From Mytilus californianus (Eukaryota > Mollusca > Bivalvia > Mytilida > Mytilidae), in NCBI RefSeq assembly GCF_021869535.1, contig NW_026262581.1, positions 116,154,771 to 116,218,770 on the forward strand: 64,000 nucleotides of DNA. Direction: 5' to 3'. Below the pieces are notes generated by a model that saw only the letters and a program-made list of their open reading frames with translations, did no database searches and was not told where the DNA came from. Below, piece after piece: positions 1 through 49,404 of this stretch (its first letter is position 1; the number at the start of each line of letters is the position of its first letter). Position numbers and translations under genes: made by a program.

Positions 1-600
1 ACTTCGTGTGTAAAGGATCAGTTTCAGCACAATAATTCACAATGCAAGGCTGTACAATTCTTAAATTAATAGAGCCAGTGACTACTTGGCTTTAAATCTT
101 GACGTTTCAGGGCATGAACCACTCTTTTCAAATAATAGTCATTCGTTTAGCGTGTTCTTGCTCATTCTGTCAATGTGCAGTTTACGATGCTGTGCTCTTA
201 TTTTCCACTTATGAAAAATCATGGCATTATCTTATATACTAAGTACTATTATTTTATTTTCCTAATCATAGTGCTCGTTACAAGCATATCAATCAAGACT
301 CAAGTTACAGATATAGACAATACAATATACTGCCCTGTCGCGGGAAAATAAGAATCAGATTAGGCAGATGGCGGTACACTGTATCCTGTATGCCTTGTGA
401 AGAAAAGCAGAGAGGATGCACATATCGGCCTTTCATTGAGTAAGCAGGGCGTATAGCTAGTCAAACAAATAAGTGTACATAAAACTTTCGAATCGACCCT
501 GCCCACATCCAAGAGTTACTGTAAGTGTTTGGGACCGCTCCAAGTCCGAGATAAATGACGCAAACTCCTGCGTTCTGATTCTGACATATCCCGATACTTA
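1..600. other. No recognisable feature
   Basis: AT-rich sequence with only short spurious open frames on both strands. I see no exon, RNA gene or known repeat here until the F repeat starts at about 601. Confidence 0.5.
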
Positions 601-1557
601 CATAGATATAAGAAGATGTGGTGTGAGTGCCAATGAGACAACTCTCCATCCAAGTCAAAATTTATAAAAGTAAACCATTATAGGTCACAGTACGGTCTTC
701 AACACGGAGCCTTGGCTCACACCGAACAGTAAGCTATAAAGGGCCCCACAAAATTACTATATATAGTGTAAAACCATTCAAACGGGAAAACTAACGGTCT
801 AATCTATATAAAAAACGAGAAACGAGAAACACTTATGAACCACATCAACAAACGACAACTACTGAACATCAGATTCCTGACTTAGGACAGGTGCAAACAA
901 ATGCAGCGGGTTTAAACGTTTTAATGGTACCAAACCTTCACCCTTTTTCTGAAACAATAGTGTAACATCACAACATAGAAAGACACACTATAAAATATCA
1001 ACTGAAATAGCTTAACTCAATCAAAGGACATATTAACACCATTGAACATACACTGAACAAATAAATTTGACCTATGACACAATGTAAATACAAAATAAAT
1101 AAACTAAGGGAAGAATAATAAAAGTAACATGTTATATCGGTAAGAAATGTTAAACAATTAAAGAAAAACAATATGCTCGAACAAAAATATCAGCCATTTG
1201 CAATAACTTTAAACACAGGTAAATGAAAATAATTTTGTTGTTAGGTATACGTGTACAGTACCAATAGAGAAAGGAAATATTTTTACAAAATAAATAATTT
1301 TGATGTTCATAGTACGAAGTGAAAATTTATAGTTATACCAAACACTTATCAAAGCTGGTATATAGACCAGATATAACCCTGAATAACATCAAATAACAAA
1401 AAAGCAATACAATTAGTATCAACAGGTCAAATAAACAAGAAAGTACGATTTGAGAGTACTCGCAGTTACTGACAGCTAGTTAAAAGCCAAAACAATTAAT
1501 AATAAAAAATCATGCATCAGAGACTAAAATCAACTAAAACACATCCCAGGGATTTAG
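601..1557 (-). mobile_element. F repeat: 3' end of a Penelope-like retroelement (copy F1)
   Basis: This roughly 950-bp segment aligns by eye along its length with 9234-10250. It shares the ATATAAGAAGATGTGGT end, the block with AACGAGAAACACTTATGAAC, and the GAGAGTACTC..AGTTACTGA block near 1450. In the 9.2-11.8 kb copy the same sequence lies downstream (minus strand) of a reverse transcriptase frame. I therefore read F1 as a 5'-truncated copy holding only the element's 3' untranslated part. No RT frame remains here. Confidence 0.7.
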
Positions 1558-1869
1558 TATTGCCTGGAAAACTTATCTTGACAAAAAATTTTGAAAAGTA
1601 AAATGTAAAGTCGAGCCATAGATGCATGGACACATATGTACTCTATTATTAACTAGTGTAGGATCAATGTAGCACCATGATGAACGACAGAAGGCGATAG
1701 ACCTATGTACAATTCTTAAATTAAGAAAGTCCAACTACTAAATAGTCATCGACTTATCAAAGATACATAAAAATATATCTTATAATAGACATGCATGAGG
1801 GGATTCAATCAACCGTACGACCGTTTGCTAATGACATTATTGCTTTTATGTCACAATCTTATCAGATAC

Positions 1870-2560
1870 AGATGCAGCAAACCTATAAACAAAGGGACCT
1901 TGACAACCTGGCTGAATTTATCATCCTGATAAATGTAAAGGTATTCCGATGGCACTAGAAGCGAAGTCCATCTAAGTACAATTTCATATTACATGCCCAT
2001 AATCTTGACCATGTCACATCAGATAGGTGCTTGGGACGTACCATTTCATCAGATTTTATATGGGATAAACACATAAGCACCATATGCTCCAACGTCAATA
2101 ATACCATCAGTTTTCTTAAAAGGAATGTATACATTTCCAACAAGTCGAGTAAAGAAAAAAACATACATGTCCCTTGTCACACCTACATTGGAATATGCCA
2201 GCGCAGTTTATGGGACCCATACCAACAAAATGACATCCACAGACTGGAGATAGTTCAAAAAGGGGCAGCAAGGTTTATGTTACTAACATATATCACAACA
2301 CTTCATTAGTTAGTAGCATAATAGTACCGGTACACTACAGGAATGAAAGAAACAACAGATTAGTAATGATGTGTAAGCTTGAGAACAACTATGTGAAAAT
2401 TTATACATATATTTGGTAAACTTGTATACAAATATGAACGCCTTTCCAGGACAGGAGTAACAACGAATCAATTCTGATAAAGTCTTACATGGATTAGTAT
2501 TGTATCTAAATTTACGTGTGGGCTCCATAAACAACTTTAATAGTCAACATATGTACTATT
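1870..2560 (+). pseudogene. Jockey/CR1-like LINE reverse transcriptase C-terminal fragment
   Basis: Broken frames read like the end of a non-LTR retrotransposon RT. There is a QRDLDNL stretch and an HPDKCK motif near 1890-1930. An open frame to 2309 has TISSDFIWDKHI, then SFLKRN, then a WDPYQQNDIHRLE-type motif and VQKGAARF. A frame with RNNRLVMM follows at about 2345. This order (HPxKC, LGxxISSDLxWxxHI, SVWDPYQxxDIxxLExVQxRAARF) is characteristic of the thumb region of Jockey/CR1-group LINE RTs. No catalytic YxDD or endonuclease is present. It is a degenerate fragment with frameshifts. Confidence 0.75.
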
Positions 2561-3060
2561 TCCAAGCAAAGCTAGCAGTTTAGTTCATGTTGTCTGAGAC
2601 TGCTATCAAATTCAGACTAAGATGGAGTTTGACACAAATCTAAAAAAAAATCTTCACATGATATGATTGGTAACGTCAATGAGACAGCAACACAACTACT
2701 GAAATAACGGTCATAGTTAGACATCTAAAGGGCAACATTTAGTTCTTGTCTACCTGTTCTATTTTTACGAATAGCCAGTTCGAAAAATATGACGGGTTTA
2801 AAGAGTGTTTAGACTATACCCAATAAAATAGAATAAAAATATACGTCCGATCTTTGTTGTAATTGAAAAACCATGAATGGCTGTGCAGAGTATTTCAGTT
2901 ACATGCCTAAGGCTATGTCAATGGTTATCCACGTTCTTATGATCTAATGTGATCCTCAAATGTGTTTCAGATCTGCCGTCATTGAACAGTGAAAGTGGGG
3001 TCATAACCAGCACACATGAGTTTGGGTGAAAGAGGGATTACAGAAATACTGTGATACTGT
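2561..3060. other. No recognisable feature
   Basis: AT-rich sequence between two retroelement fragments. I see no coding or repeat signature in it. Confidence 0.4.
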
Positions 3061-3099
3061 TTACTCCTGTAGTGGCATTCTTAGTACTCCAAAGAACTT

Positions 3100-3407
3100 C
3101 TGGAAAATGTTAAATCTTTGTCATTCTCTGAAATAAATTCTATCAAAACCTTCGATATTTCCACCCTTTACACCACCATACCACATGAAAAACTGAAAAC
3201 CCGTCTAAAAGAAATAGTTCACAATGATTTCTTCCATAAAAATTATACCATTCACTACAAATCTATTGTTCATGATTGTTTTAGGATATAATTCGGCATA
3301 TTTTTGTTAAAAATAAGACCAGGAAAAAAAACATGCTATACCGAAGAAAAAGTGATCTGTATTACGGTGTTTTTCATTGACAACTTTTAGAAGACGTTTT
3401 ATTTCCA
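3100..3407 (+). pseudogene. Penelope-like RT fragment (palm region)
   Basis: The translated + strand around 3125-3220 contains FDISTLYTTIPHEKL, the same motif as DFSTLYTTLPHNL in the longer RT at 10397-11830. After a stop and shift, YTEEKV and FFIDN follow at about 3340-3385. These belong just upstream of the MGTNCAPL motif in this RT group. The fragment is then interrupted by the inverted-repeat element at 3414-3843. It is non-functional. Confidence 0.65.
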
Positions 3408-3413
3408 TTAAAT

Positions 3414-3843
3414 GAGGGTGGTAAAGGGGGGTGCTTGCACGGAAAAAACGTGAAATAATTTCTGTCATGAACGTTGCACGAAAAATAAAGACTTTGATGT
3501 GAACCTTTTGTGACTGAGTCACTGTCTTCTTGTATATATAAACTCTCTGTTTTAATTGTTATTCCCGATTTAGTAAACACATTTATGATATAAATGGTTT
3601 AAGGCTTTTAAAAATGTATTTCTTGACGATCCCTGTCAAGTGTTTGAATTTTATTTGAAAAATACCGAGCACGCAAAATAAGCATTTGAAAATCACGATG
3701 CACGTAAAAATTAAATAAGCAGAACACGTTGAACGAGGCACCTGTCTTGCACGACTGAACGTCAAATAAAAAAGTAAAAACACGTTGAACGTGAAATAAA
3801 AAACGGTGATCACGTTGCACGAAAATAACCCTTTACCACCCTC
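3414..3843. mobile_element. 430-bp MITE with perfect TIRs and TTAAAT target duplication
   Basis: The segment begins GAGGGTGGTAAAGGG and ends with the exact reverse complement CCCTTTACCACCCTC. It is flanked by TTAAAT at 3408-3413 and again at 3844-3849. The inside repeats short motifs with TTGCACG and ACGTTGAACG. It has no coding capacity, so it is a non-autonomous DNA transposon. It sits inside the RT fragment of 3100-3407. The TSD could also be read as TTAA, as in piggyBac, but the TIR would then start AT. Confidence 0.8.
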
Positions 3844-4103
3844 TTAAATGGGCTCACAAAGAGCATATTACAATATATGACATTATTTAGACAAAAAAAC
3901 CAATCAATAATCAAGTATACATATATCTATCCATAGAAAGAAAAGAAAAAGCAGTTTGAACATGACTGAACTACACATACATAAATATACATATTTTATG
4001 CATTACGATATATCTTCACTACTGATTTACAATTATGACTTTTTTATAAAGCTCCAGCGGTTGGTTACGGAAGCCGATAAGGGCTATTAAAAAAAAAAAC
4101 ATT

Positions 4104-4260
4104 ATGTCGTAATTACGACATATCATGTCGTAATTTCGACATAACATGTCGTTATAACGTCATCGCTATGTCGTAATTTCGACATAACATGTCGTTATTA
4201 CGACATCACTATGTCGTAATAACGACATAGCTATGTAGTAATAACGACATCGCTATATAT
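4104..4260. repeat. Palindromic ATGTCGTAATnACGACAT array
   Basis: Seven or so back-to-back copies of the half-site ATGTCGTAAT and its complement ATTACGACAT make a run of nested palindromes, ending in an AT dinucleotide run. Both strands read almost the same. No gene is nearby. Confidence 0.85.
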
Positions 4261-4262
4261 AT

Positions 4263-4560
4263 ATATAAGAATATGTATTATGATTGCCATGAGACTTAAT
4301 GACACAGAAATTAACAACTATAGGTCATCATAATGCCCTCAATAATGAGAAAAGCCCCCGCATAGTCAGCTATAAAAGAGGGACGAAAGATACCAGAGGG
4401 AGAGTCCCCGACATGACAGCTGTTTAATAATTTAATTCAAACGAGTGAAAATAACGGTTTTAATAATGTACAAACAAAGACCGAAAAACGAATATGTAAC
4501 ACAGCAACAAATGACAACCACTGAATTACAGACTCCTGACCGCTATGTGATAATAACGGC
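4263..4560 (-). repeat. F-family-like repeat, diverged copy
   Basis: Contains GATTGCCATGAGAC, ACAACTATAGGTCA, CAATAATGAGAAAA and CAGCTATAAAAG in the same order as other F copies, with extra sequence (AGAGGGAGAGTCCCCGACAT). It looks like an old or distinct subfamily of the F tail. Confidence 0.5.
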
Positions 4561-4579
4561 AACCTTATAGTTTAACTTT

Positions 4580-4774
4580 TCACTTTTTGATGCGATATTC
4601 TTTATTTTTTTATATCAAGAAATGGATTTTGTGGTATCAAAAAAATGATTTTGTGATATCAAAAATTCGAATTCTTGATATCAAACAATCATTTTTTGAA
4701 ATCAGAAAATAAGAAATAAATAAATGATGGCTCCCTGTGTGTTAATAAAAGCATCCAAGCTCACCCATGAGCCC
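4580..4774. repeat. Left arm of a ~190-bp inverted repeat
   Basis: The arm contains repeated TTGATATCAAAAAATGATTT-like motifs and then GATGGCTCCCTGTGTGT and CAAGCTCACCCATGAGCCC. The reverse complement of 6171-6360 has the same elements in the same order. The arms enclose about 1.4 kb that includes a decayed RT. Confidence 0.7.
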
Positions 4775-4869
4775 AAACATCAGGAAATATATACAAAAAA
4801 TGTTCCCGGTAGACCAATTGATTTATAATGTGGAGTACCGCTACACGATATTGGTCATTATATTGATGA

Positions 4870-5620
4870 CATAGGGTCCCTTAATTGTTACAAAAATTAC
4901 AAAAACAAAATACTTATATCAAGGACACTTCAAGTTTTAAAATGACTCAGACTTCAAAGTCTCCAGGAAACTGCTAGTTAATAACATTTGAAGCAAAAGA
5001 CATGTACACTAATCTTCATTTTAACGAAACTGAACGAGTACTGAATTACCTCATTCCAACTTATTACGAAATTCGAGTCCCATCCACTAAAAAACAATAT
5101 TGAAGCTTTTGGTAAATTATTCTAAAATATAACATATTTACTTTTGCGTCGAACACTTAGAATCCCAATCGGCGGAAAAGCCCTAAGAATTTACTAAATA
5201 CTGAAAAAAACGTTTTACATGCAGAGCTTGACACATCGAAACAAATTACTGATGTGTTCAAGATTTAGATTCGATGGCTGGATGATATATTCAGGTTCAA
5301 CTGACGTAATACACGATCTTTTCGCCTTATATATCTAGTACAATACATATCCACCTAAATTTTACATACCAACTTTCTTGACAGTCGTTTTAATACAAAG
5401 ACAAAAGGTTCCAAAATGAAGGATATTTTATATATAAAAACGTACATTAAACCTACTGAAACTTTTCAATACTTCACATAAAAATCTCATATAAAATAAA
5501 TGTATTAAAAGGATTTATGCAAGACGCGGTCCATAAGAAATTCTAACAGTCTTCAAAAAACGTCTCTTAAAAAGACGAAATAGACGAAGTATTTGAAAAT
5601 ACAAGACATGCATTTTTTTA
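4870..5620 (+). pseudogene. Degenerate Penelope-like reverse transcriptase
   Basis: Broken + strand frames keep recognisable RT pieces: AKDMYTNLHF near 4995, a RWLDDIF catalytic-type motif near 5270-5295 (xxDD), FLDSRFNTK and KDILYIKTYIKPTETFQYF near 5375-5475, and RSIRNSNS near 5530. The order matches the C-terminal half of an RT with the (Y/W)LDD box. Many stops and shifts show it is dead. The F-type 3' end follows on the same strand at 5742. Confidence 0.65.
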
Positions 5621-5741
5621 TTACTTGTTTTTGGCTTTGTCAGTAACTGTGAGTACTCTCAGATGATGATCTGTACTTTGAGTCTTTTTGTTGTTGTTAC
5701 GAATGTATAAATATTTGTCATATGTCGGGCAAAATATTAGC

Positions 5742-5880
5742 CGACTATACGATATGGGCTTTTCTCATTATTGAAGGCCGTACGGTTGGCTTGCCTATAA
5801 TTGCTTACATCCACTTCATTTGAACTTGGATGGATAGTTGTCCCATTGGCATTCATACCGCATCTTCTTATTTTTATATT
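5742..5880 (+). repeat. F-family 3' end fragment
   Basis: Reads GGGCTTTTCTCATTATTGAA, GGCCGTACGG, GGATAGTTGTCCCATTGGCA and CATACCGCATCTTCTTA on the + strand. This is the same terminus as the other F copies. It lies downstream of the degenerate RT at 4870-5620 in the orientation expected for that element's 3' end. Confidence 0.7.
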
Positions 5881-6170
5881 TAACAGAACTAACTAACTTA
5901 CTAAATCCGCAACATAAACAACGGGGGAAAAAACTTGGCTTAAAACAAGATTACCAAACTGACACTGGGGCTTAATTTCACAAAATCCTGGCTGCACACA
6001 TCTGTTTCAGAGGAAACCAATAATTGCTTATAAAAGAAACGGCAACTTACAAGAATCTTAACATAACTGAAATGTGAAACACAAAAACACAAAACTCTCT
6101 TATGACTGATTATGCCGAACTCTTGAGATATTCTTTCCTTAAACACGACCAAAACACCAGACCTAAAGTT

Positions 6171-6360
6171 AGGGCTCATGGGTGAGCTCGGATGCTTTTA
6201 TTGACACACAGGGAGCCATCATTCATCTTTTTCCTATTTTCTGATATAAAAAAATGTATTTCTTGATATAAAAAAATCGTCAGTATTATTTGATATCAAA
6301 AAGTTTATTTTTCGATATCATAAAATGGATTTCTTGATATCAAAAAATGATTACGTTCAT
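6171..6360. repeat. Right arm of the ~190-bp inverted repeat
   Basis: Reverse-complement partner of 4580-4774. It shares the GGGCTCATGGGTGAGCT block, the ACACACAGGGAGCCATCAT block and the TTGATATCAAAAAA motifs. Confidence 0.7.
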
Positions 6361-7070
6361 CATGGTCACATTCTACAAATAGAAACTTCTACAAAATATT
6401 TAGGCATAACCATGCAATCAGATCTGAAATGGAATAACCTTACCATGTCGATAAAATAACATCCGAAATGCAAATCGACAGCTTAATTTTCTTAAACGTA
6501 TTCTAAAAGTATCTGCCAAACCAAAAAAAAAAAAAAAAAGAGAGAAAGGGCATTATACATGTCATTAGTTATACCTTAGCTTTACTACAGCTCTTGGGTC
6601 TGGGACCCTCACAACAAAACAAAACCAGATGACCCACACAGCGTAGTCTTTTGCTGTTTGCAATCCTCTTTAAATAACTAAAGAATTACAATTCAATCAA
6701 ATTGAGATATACATGTAACAGACGCCGAAATACTAGCTCTGTCTCAAATATGCTAGAACACACTGCAAATGAGACGGGTGACAAACCAGAATAGTGGTAT
6801 TCTATACTTGAAATTGTACACCAACATTTAGCAATTTAATCTAAAATCAGACATCAGAACAAAACATAAAAATACTTACCATTGTTATAAACGAATGCAA
6901 AACAATAACGATTTTTAAAAAATTTCCATTTTATCCGCACGCAATAGTACAATGGAATCTGCTACCAACATTAGCCGCTTCCTTATAACGGCACAACAGT
7001 TGACCACTTCAAAGGGCAGATTCCTATATTTTCTGCTCGTTCACTGGCAAATGATTCTAAAAACACCAGA
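6361..7070 (+). pseudogene. Second Jockey/CR1-like LINE RT fragment
   Basis: Frames on the + strand show a Q-S-DLKWN motif at about 6415, a tract equivalent to LxFLKR, and SWVWDPHN near 6590-6610. Later comes FPHAIVQWNLLPTLAAS (about 6925-6985), matching the FFPRTIxxWNxLP box that ends many Jockey/CR1-group RTs. It is interrupted by stops and an A-run. It belongs to the same lineage as the fragment at 1870-2560 but is a separate piece. Confidence 0.7.
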
Positions 7071-7586
7071 AACATATTATACAATAATAATATGTCTCTG
7101 ATAACACGTACATAGATTTACCAAGAAACACAAAAAAAAAAAAAAAAAACACATTATAATGGAATTAATATTATAATTGACCCAGTGCACCAGGCAATTG
7201 TATTTTGACTATTAAATAAACAGAAGGCATAAGAAGTTGGTGCCTTATGGCATCATAAGCACATTAAACATTTACAATATAGGTAATACATGTACTATTG
7301 ATATTACTTAGTTATGGACTTCTCGTAATACAAAACTGAGAAAAACAGCTTAACCGTTATGGAATATAACATGATATTTTCATTTTTTTCCATAATTTTC
7401 ATTTGAATTGACACGAACTAAATAGATACGTGTATATTTTTGTTGTTTGTTGAAACTAAAAACTATGACAAACCTTGGACTATTGTACTAACGTTGATAT
7501 ATTATGTCCCAGGACAAACGGACTTTATGGACGAACGAACCTTGGGCCGAACATGCTATGGGGCGAAAGTGACACAATACCGAAGA
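7071..7586. other. LINE-tail-like DNA and 5' flank / leader of LRRC40
   Basis: 7071-7260 is AT-rich with an A-run at 7130-7149 and looks like the 3' tail of the preceding LINE. 7260-7586 should hold the promoter and 5' leader of LRRC40. I see no TATA box or other core element I can defend. The LRRC40 frame stays open upstream to about 7440, with an in-frame ATG at 7527. Confidence 0.35.
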
Positions 7587-45134
<37,548 letters not shown>

Positions 45135-46449
45135 CATTGGAATTTCTGATAAGGGGGCTTTGCTTGGTGTAATGAAAGTGCTATTTAATATATAATAAGA
45201 CATAAAAATAATAACACCATAAGCACATCCAAATTTTGCTTTAATATGATAAAGTTTTGATTTCTACGATTATTGTTTGCTATGATTATTGTTCAAATTT
45301 AACATATTTATGATTTTTTTCCTTTCCATAAAGAAATTGGTAAATACATAGGCAATATAATTGATTATTAAATTCATGCATATTTTGTTTGATGCAATAT
45401 GGTGGACTATATATATTTTTTGATATATTTTTATACACTGTTTTCTGTGATTAGATTCTATGCATTAAATTATAAATTTTTACTTTTTGTGAAAGTTCTG
45501 TTTGATCTTGAAGGCATTACTACAATATAACATATTACTCATTATATATGTGCATGAATTATTTGTCACTGGACAATGCTACTTTTTACATGAACTTGAA
45601 ATTAGTGTACACATAATTGTGTACTTCTTTTCACTTATCCAATGCAATATATATAAATGATGGACAAAATTATATCCTTGTGAATGTAAATGTGTATAAA
45701 ATATAATGTGGTATGATTGCCAATGACACAACTATCCAAACAAGAGTTCAGATGATGTGGATTACAAGTCACCGTTCATCCTTCAACAAGGAGCAAAACC
45801 CATACTGAATAGCAAGGCCCTGACATTGACAACATATAAAACAATAAAAAAAAAACATTTTTGGTGGAGAACAAAATTTTTGTCCTTTTTCAGAAAGTTA
45901 ATAACCTTGCGGTTTAGAATGATGATGAGTTCGCCTTTAATTACATGGCCATAGGGATCATACCTAAACTTCCATGTTTCACAGTCTCATGTTGAAGGTG
46001 CATTATTTTCTATTCTGATGTATAATTAAAAATTAAACTTCTAATGGTTTTTTACACGTACCATAATTATATACCCAAGTTTTCAGTTTCTTAATGAATT
46101 CTGAAATTTCAAGGCAACATTCTATAAAATCTCCCTGGTTTTCAAGTCAAAGCTGCATGAAATATGGTACCAAGTTTCATCTGGTTATGCCATATGAAGT
46201 GACCTGTAAATTTCTTTGATGTTATTCTACTTCCTATTTGACAAAAACTTGTACATCGTATCTTTAAAATGTCATTTGATTTTTTGTTGCAGCAACAAAC
46301 AGAAATAGCTTCTTGATATATGGTACAAAACTTCACCTGTTTATGCAAAGTTAGTGTAACACATTTTCAGAAGCTATAACTTTTTGTTGCTGCCACAAAA
46401 AAAACAATTGACATTTCAAAGATACAATGTATAAGATTTTGGCAGAGAT
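45135..46449. other. Downstream flank of LRRC40
   Basis: AT-rich 3' flank that should include the LRRC40 3' UTR. It holds an F fragment (45705-45850) and, at 46150-46440, loosely repeated GGTACCAAGTTTCA / GGTACAAAACTTCA text leading into the satellite. Confidence 0.4.
45705..45850 (-). repeat. F-family fragment (intergenic)
   Basis: Reads GTGGTATGATTGCCAATGAC, ACAACTATCC, TACAAGTCACCG and CCTTCAACAAGGAGCAAAACC. Confidence 0.7.
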
Positions 46450-48340
46450 GGGAATATCATGCACTTCTGGTACAGCTGTTTATATATGTTACAAAGGCAA
46501 AAGACTGGCATATCATGCACTTCTGGTACAGCTGTTTATATATGCTACAAAAACAAAAGACTGGCATATCATGCACTTCTGGTACAGCTGTTTATATATG
46601 CTACAAAGACAAAAGACTGGCATATCATGCACTTCTGGTACAGCTGTTTATATATGCTACAAAGACAAAAGACTGGCATATCATGCACGTCTGGTACAGC
46701 TGTTTATATATGCTACAATGGCAAAAGAGTGGCATATCATGCACTTCTGGTACAGCTGTTTATATATGCTTCATAGGCAAACGACTGGCATATCATGCAC
46801 TTCTGGTACGGCTGTTCATATATGCTACAAAGACAAAAAACTGGCATATCATGCACTTCTGGTACAGCTGTTTATATATGCTACAAAGACAAAAAACTGA
46901 CATATCATGCACTTCTGGTACAGCTGTTTATATATTCTACAAAGGCAAAAGACTGGCATACCATGCACTTCTGGTACAGCTGTTTATATATGTTACAAAG
47001 TTAAAGACTGGCATATCATGCACTTCTGGTAAAGCTGTTTATATATGCTACAAAGACAAAAAACTGGCATATCATGCACTTCTGGTACAGCTGTTTATAT
47101 ATGCTACAAAGACAAAAAACTGGCATATCATGCACTTCTGGTACAGCTGTTTATATGTGCTACAAAGACAAAAAACTGGCATATCATGCACTTCTGGTTC
47201 AGCTGTTTATATATGCTACAAAGACAAAAGACTGGCATATCATGCACTTCTGGTACAGCTGTTTATATATGCTACAAAGTTAAAGACTGGCATATCATGC
47301 ACTTCTGGTACAGCTGTTTATATATTTTACAAAGGCAAAAGACTGGCATACCATGCACTTCTGGTACAGCTGTTTATATATGCTACAAAGACAAAAGACC
47401 GGCATATCATGCACTTCTGGTGCAGCTGTTTATATATGTTACCAAGACAAAAGACTGGCATATCATGCACTTCTGGCACAGCTGTTTATATATGCTACAA
47501 AGACAAAAAACTGGCATATCATGCACTTCTGGTACAGCTGTTTATATGTGCTACAAAGACAAAAAACTGGCATATCATGCACTTCTGGTACAGCTGTTTA
47601 TATATGCTACAAAGACAAAAGACTGGCATATCATGCACTTCTGGTACAGCTGTTTATATATGCTACAAAGTTAAAGACTGGCATATCATGCACTTCTGGT
47701 ACAGCTGTTTATATATTTTACAAAGGCAAAAGACTGTCATACCATGCACTTCTAGTACAGCTGTTTATATATGCTACAAAGACAAAAGACTGACATATCA
47801 TGCACTTCTGGTGCAGCTGTTTATATATGTTACAAAGACAAAAGACTGGCATATCATGCACTTCTGGCACAGCTGTTTATATATGCTACAAAGACACAAG
47901 ACTGGCATATCATGCCCTTCTGGTGCAGCTGTTTATATATGATACAAAGGCAAAAGACTGGCATATCATGCACTCCGGGTACAGCTGTTTATATATGTTA
48001 CAAAGACAAAAGACTGGCATATCATGCACTTCTGGTGCAGATGTTTATATATGCTACAAAGTTAAGACTGGCATATCATGCACTTCTGGTGCAGCTGTTT
48101 ATATATGCTACAAAGTTAAAGACTGCCATATCATGCACTTCTGGTGCAGCTGTTTATATATACTACAAAGACAAAAGACTGGCATATCATGCACTCCTCG
48201 TACAGCTGTTTATATATGCTACAAAGACAAAAGACTGGCATATCATGCACTTCTGGTGCAGCTGTTTATATATGCTACAAAGTTAAAGACGTATATCATG
48301 CACTCCTGGTACAGCTGTTTACTTATGCTACAATAGCTCT
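46450..48340 (+). repeat. 56-bp intergenic satellite, about 34 copies
   Basis: The unit is CTGGCATATCATGCACTTCT, GGTACAGCTGTTTATATATG, CTACAAAGACAAAAGA (56 bp), with a 55-bp variant carrying AAAGTTAAAG. The unit has no stop in any + frame, so long frames (up to 475 codons) overlap in all three phases. Because 56 is not a multiple of three, each frame cycles through the three readings. I treat these as non-coding satellite. Confidence 0.9.
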
Positions 48341-49039
48341 AGACAGCAGTAGCATTCAATGTAACCCTTGTCTATCTGTCATGTTTTAAAGATTTAATTA
48401 TATTTGACCTAATAATTGAAATTTAGGAATTATCTACATGGATCATGAATCCAAAGTTTATCTTTGGCATGATTTAGTTTTTTTCTTGTGTATTGACCAT
48501 AAGCAGACATGAGGCTACAATTCTACTGCAAGTTGGCCATGACCTATAATATGCTATATGCAAATGATAGACCTCGTAAAAACAGGTAGTTTTTGGTGTT
48601 CCTAGGAACCACCTCTGTGGCTCTTATAAGCATGCTCACCTAGAGTGCAGGAGGTTATTGTCCATCTATATCTTTATAATTGTATTTGCTGCGACTCTGC
48701 AAAGAACTTGGCATTTAGGAGTAAGGGTAAGGGCTGGTTGGTCTTTCTAAAGACTGCTACCTTGTGAGTTTTCACATTGAAAATCTGATTCAGCTTGTCA
48801 GTCTGTTATAAAACAATGTATATTTATATATCATTAACATGTATTCATCAGAAAGTGCACAAATGGAATCGGCCATTAAAATTATGTGTGATGGGAAGGG
48901 AATAAAAAGCTTTGCTTTGAGATTAACTGTACATCTGACTTCCCATAAACTTTTATCCCAGTACGAAAATAAGGAACAGTGGTTTACAAAAATCCCTGGT
49001 CTTCATGCCAGTCAGTATTAAACTAAGATTGCAAAAGAT
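48341..49039. other. Intergenic DNA without recognised gene
   Basis: Includes a stretch near 48690-48800 (ACTTGGCATTTAGGAGTAAG, GCTTGTCAGTC) that I recall as a dispersed mussel repeat, but it cannot be confirmed here. The 60-codon frame at 48839 is not convincing. Confidence 0.35.
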
Positions 49040-49400
49040 ATTGAAATCTCCTAAAAACCAACATTTTGTTACAATTTTAGTCTATCGATAAATTGCTGCT
49101 GTGACCTTTACCCTTAATCTAGTGACCTCAAAATCAATATAGGTCTTCTTCATCCCTTTGGGCATTATTTAATCATGTTGGGTAAAAGTTGAACATAGGT
49201 TAAACAAATAACATGGAGAAACCATTGTTTTGCTTAAATTTGAACCTATCAATTGCTGCTGTGACGTTGACCTTTGACCCCAAAATCAATATATGTGTCT
49301 TCCTCTTCCCATGAGGCATTATCCAAAACCTCTAATATATAGTGCACAACTACATTGCAACTGGTATCCAGGATATACTTAGAAAAATGTATTCTTTATG
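49040..49400 (+). repeat. Two-unit repeat with TGACC half-sites
   Basis: Two units of about 190 bp share ATTGCTGCTGTGAC, a TTGACCTTTGACCCC-like block, CAAAATCAATATA and GGCATTAT. This is a fragment of a dispersed molluscan repeat type. Confidence 0.55.
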
Positions 49401-49404
49401 TAAA

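Noticed and set aside
7527..7586. Upstream in-frame ATG for LRRC40
   Set aside because: It has T at -3 and would add residues not expected in the family. The ATG at 7587 has a strong context and gives the expected length.
46515..47942. 475-codon open frame on + strand
   Set aside because: It is the 56-bp satellite read through; the other two frames are also open and the repeat shows no start context or domain.
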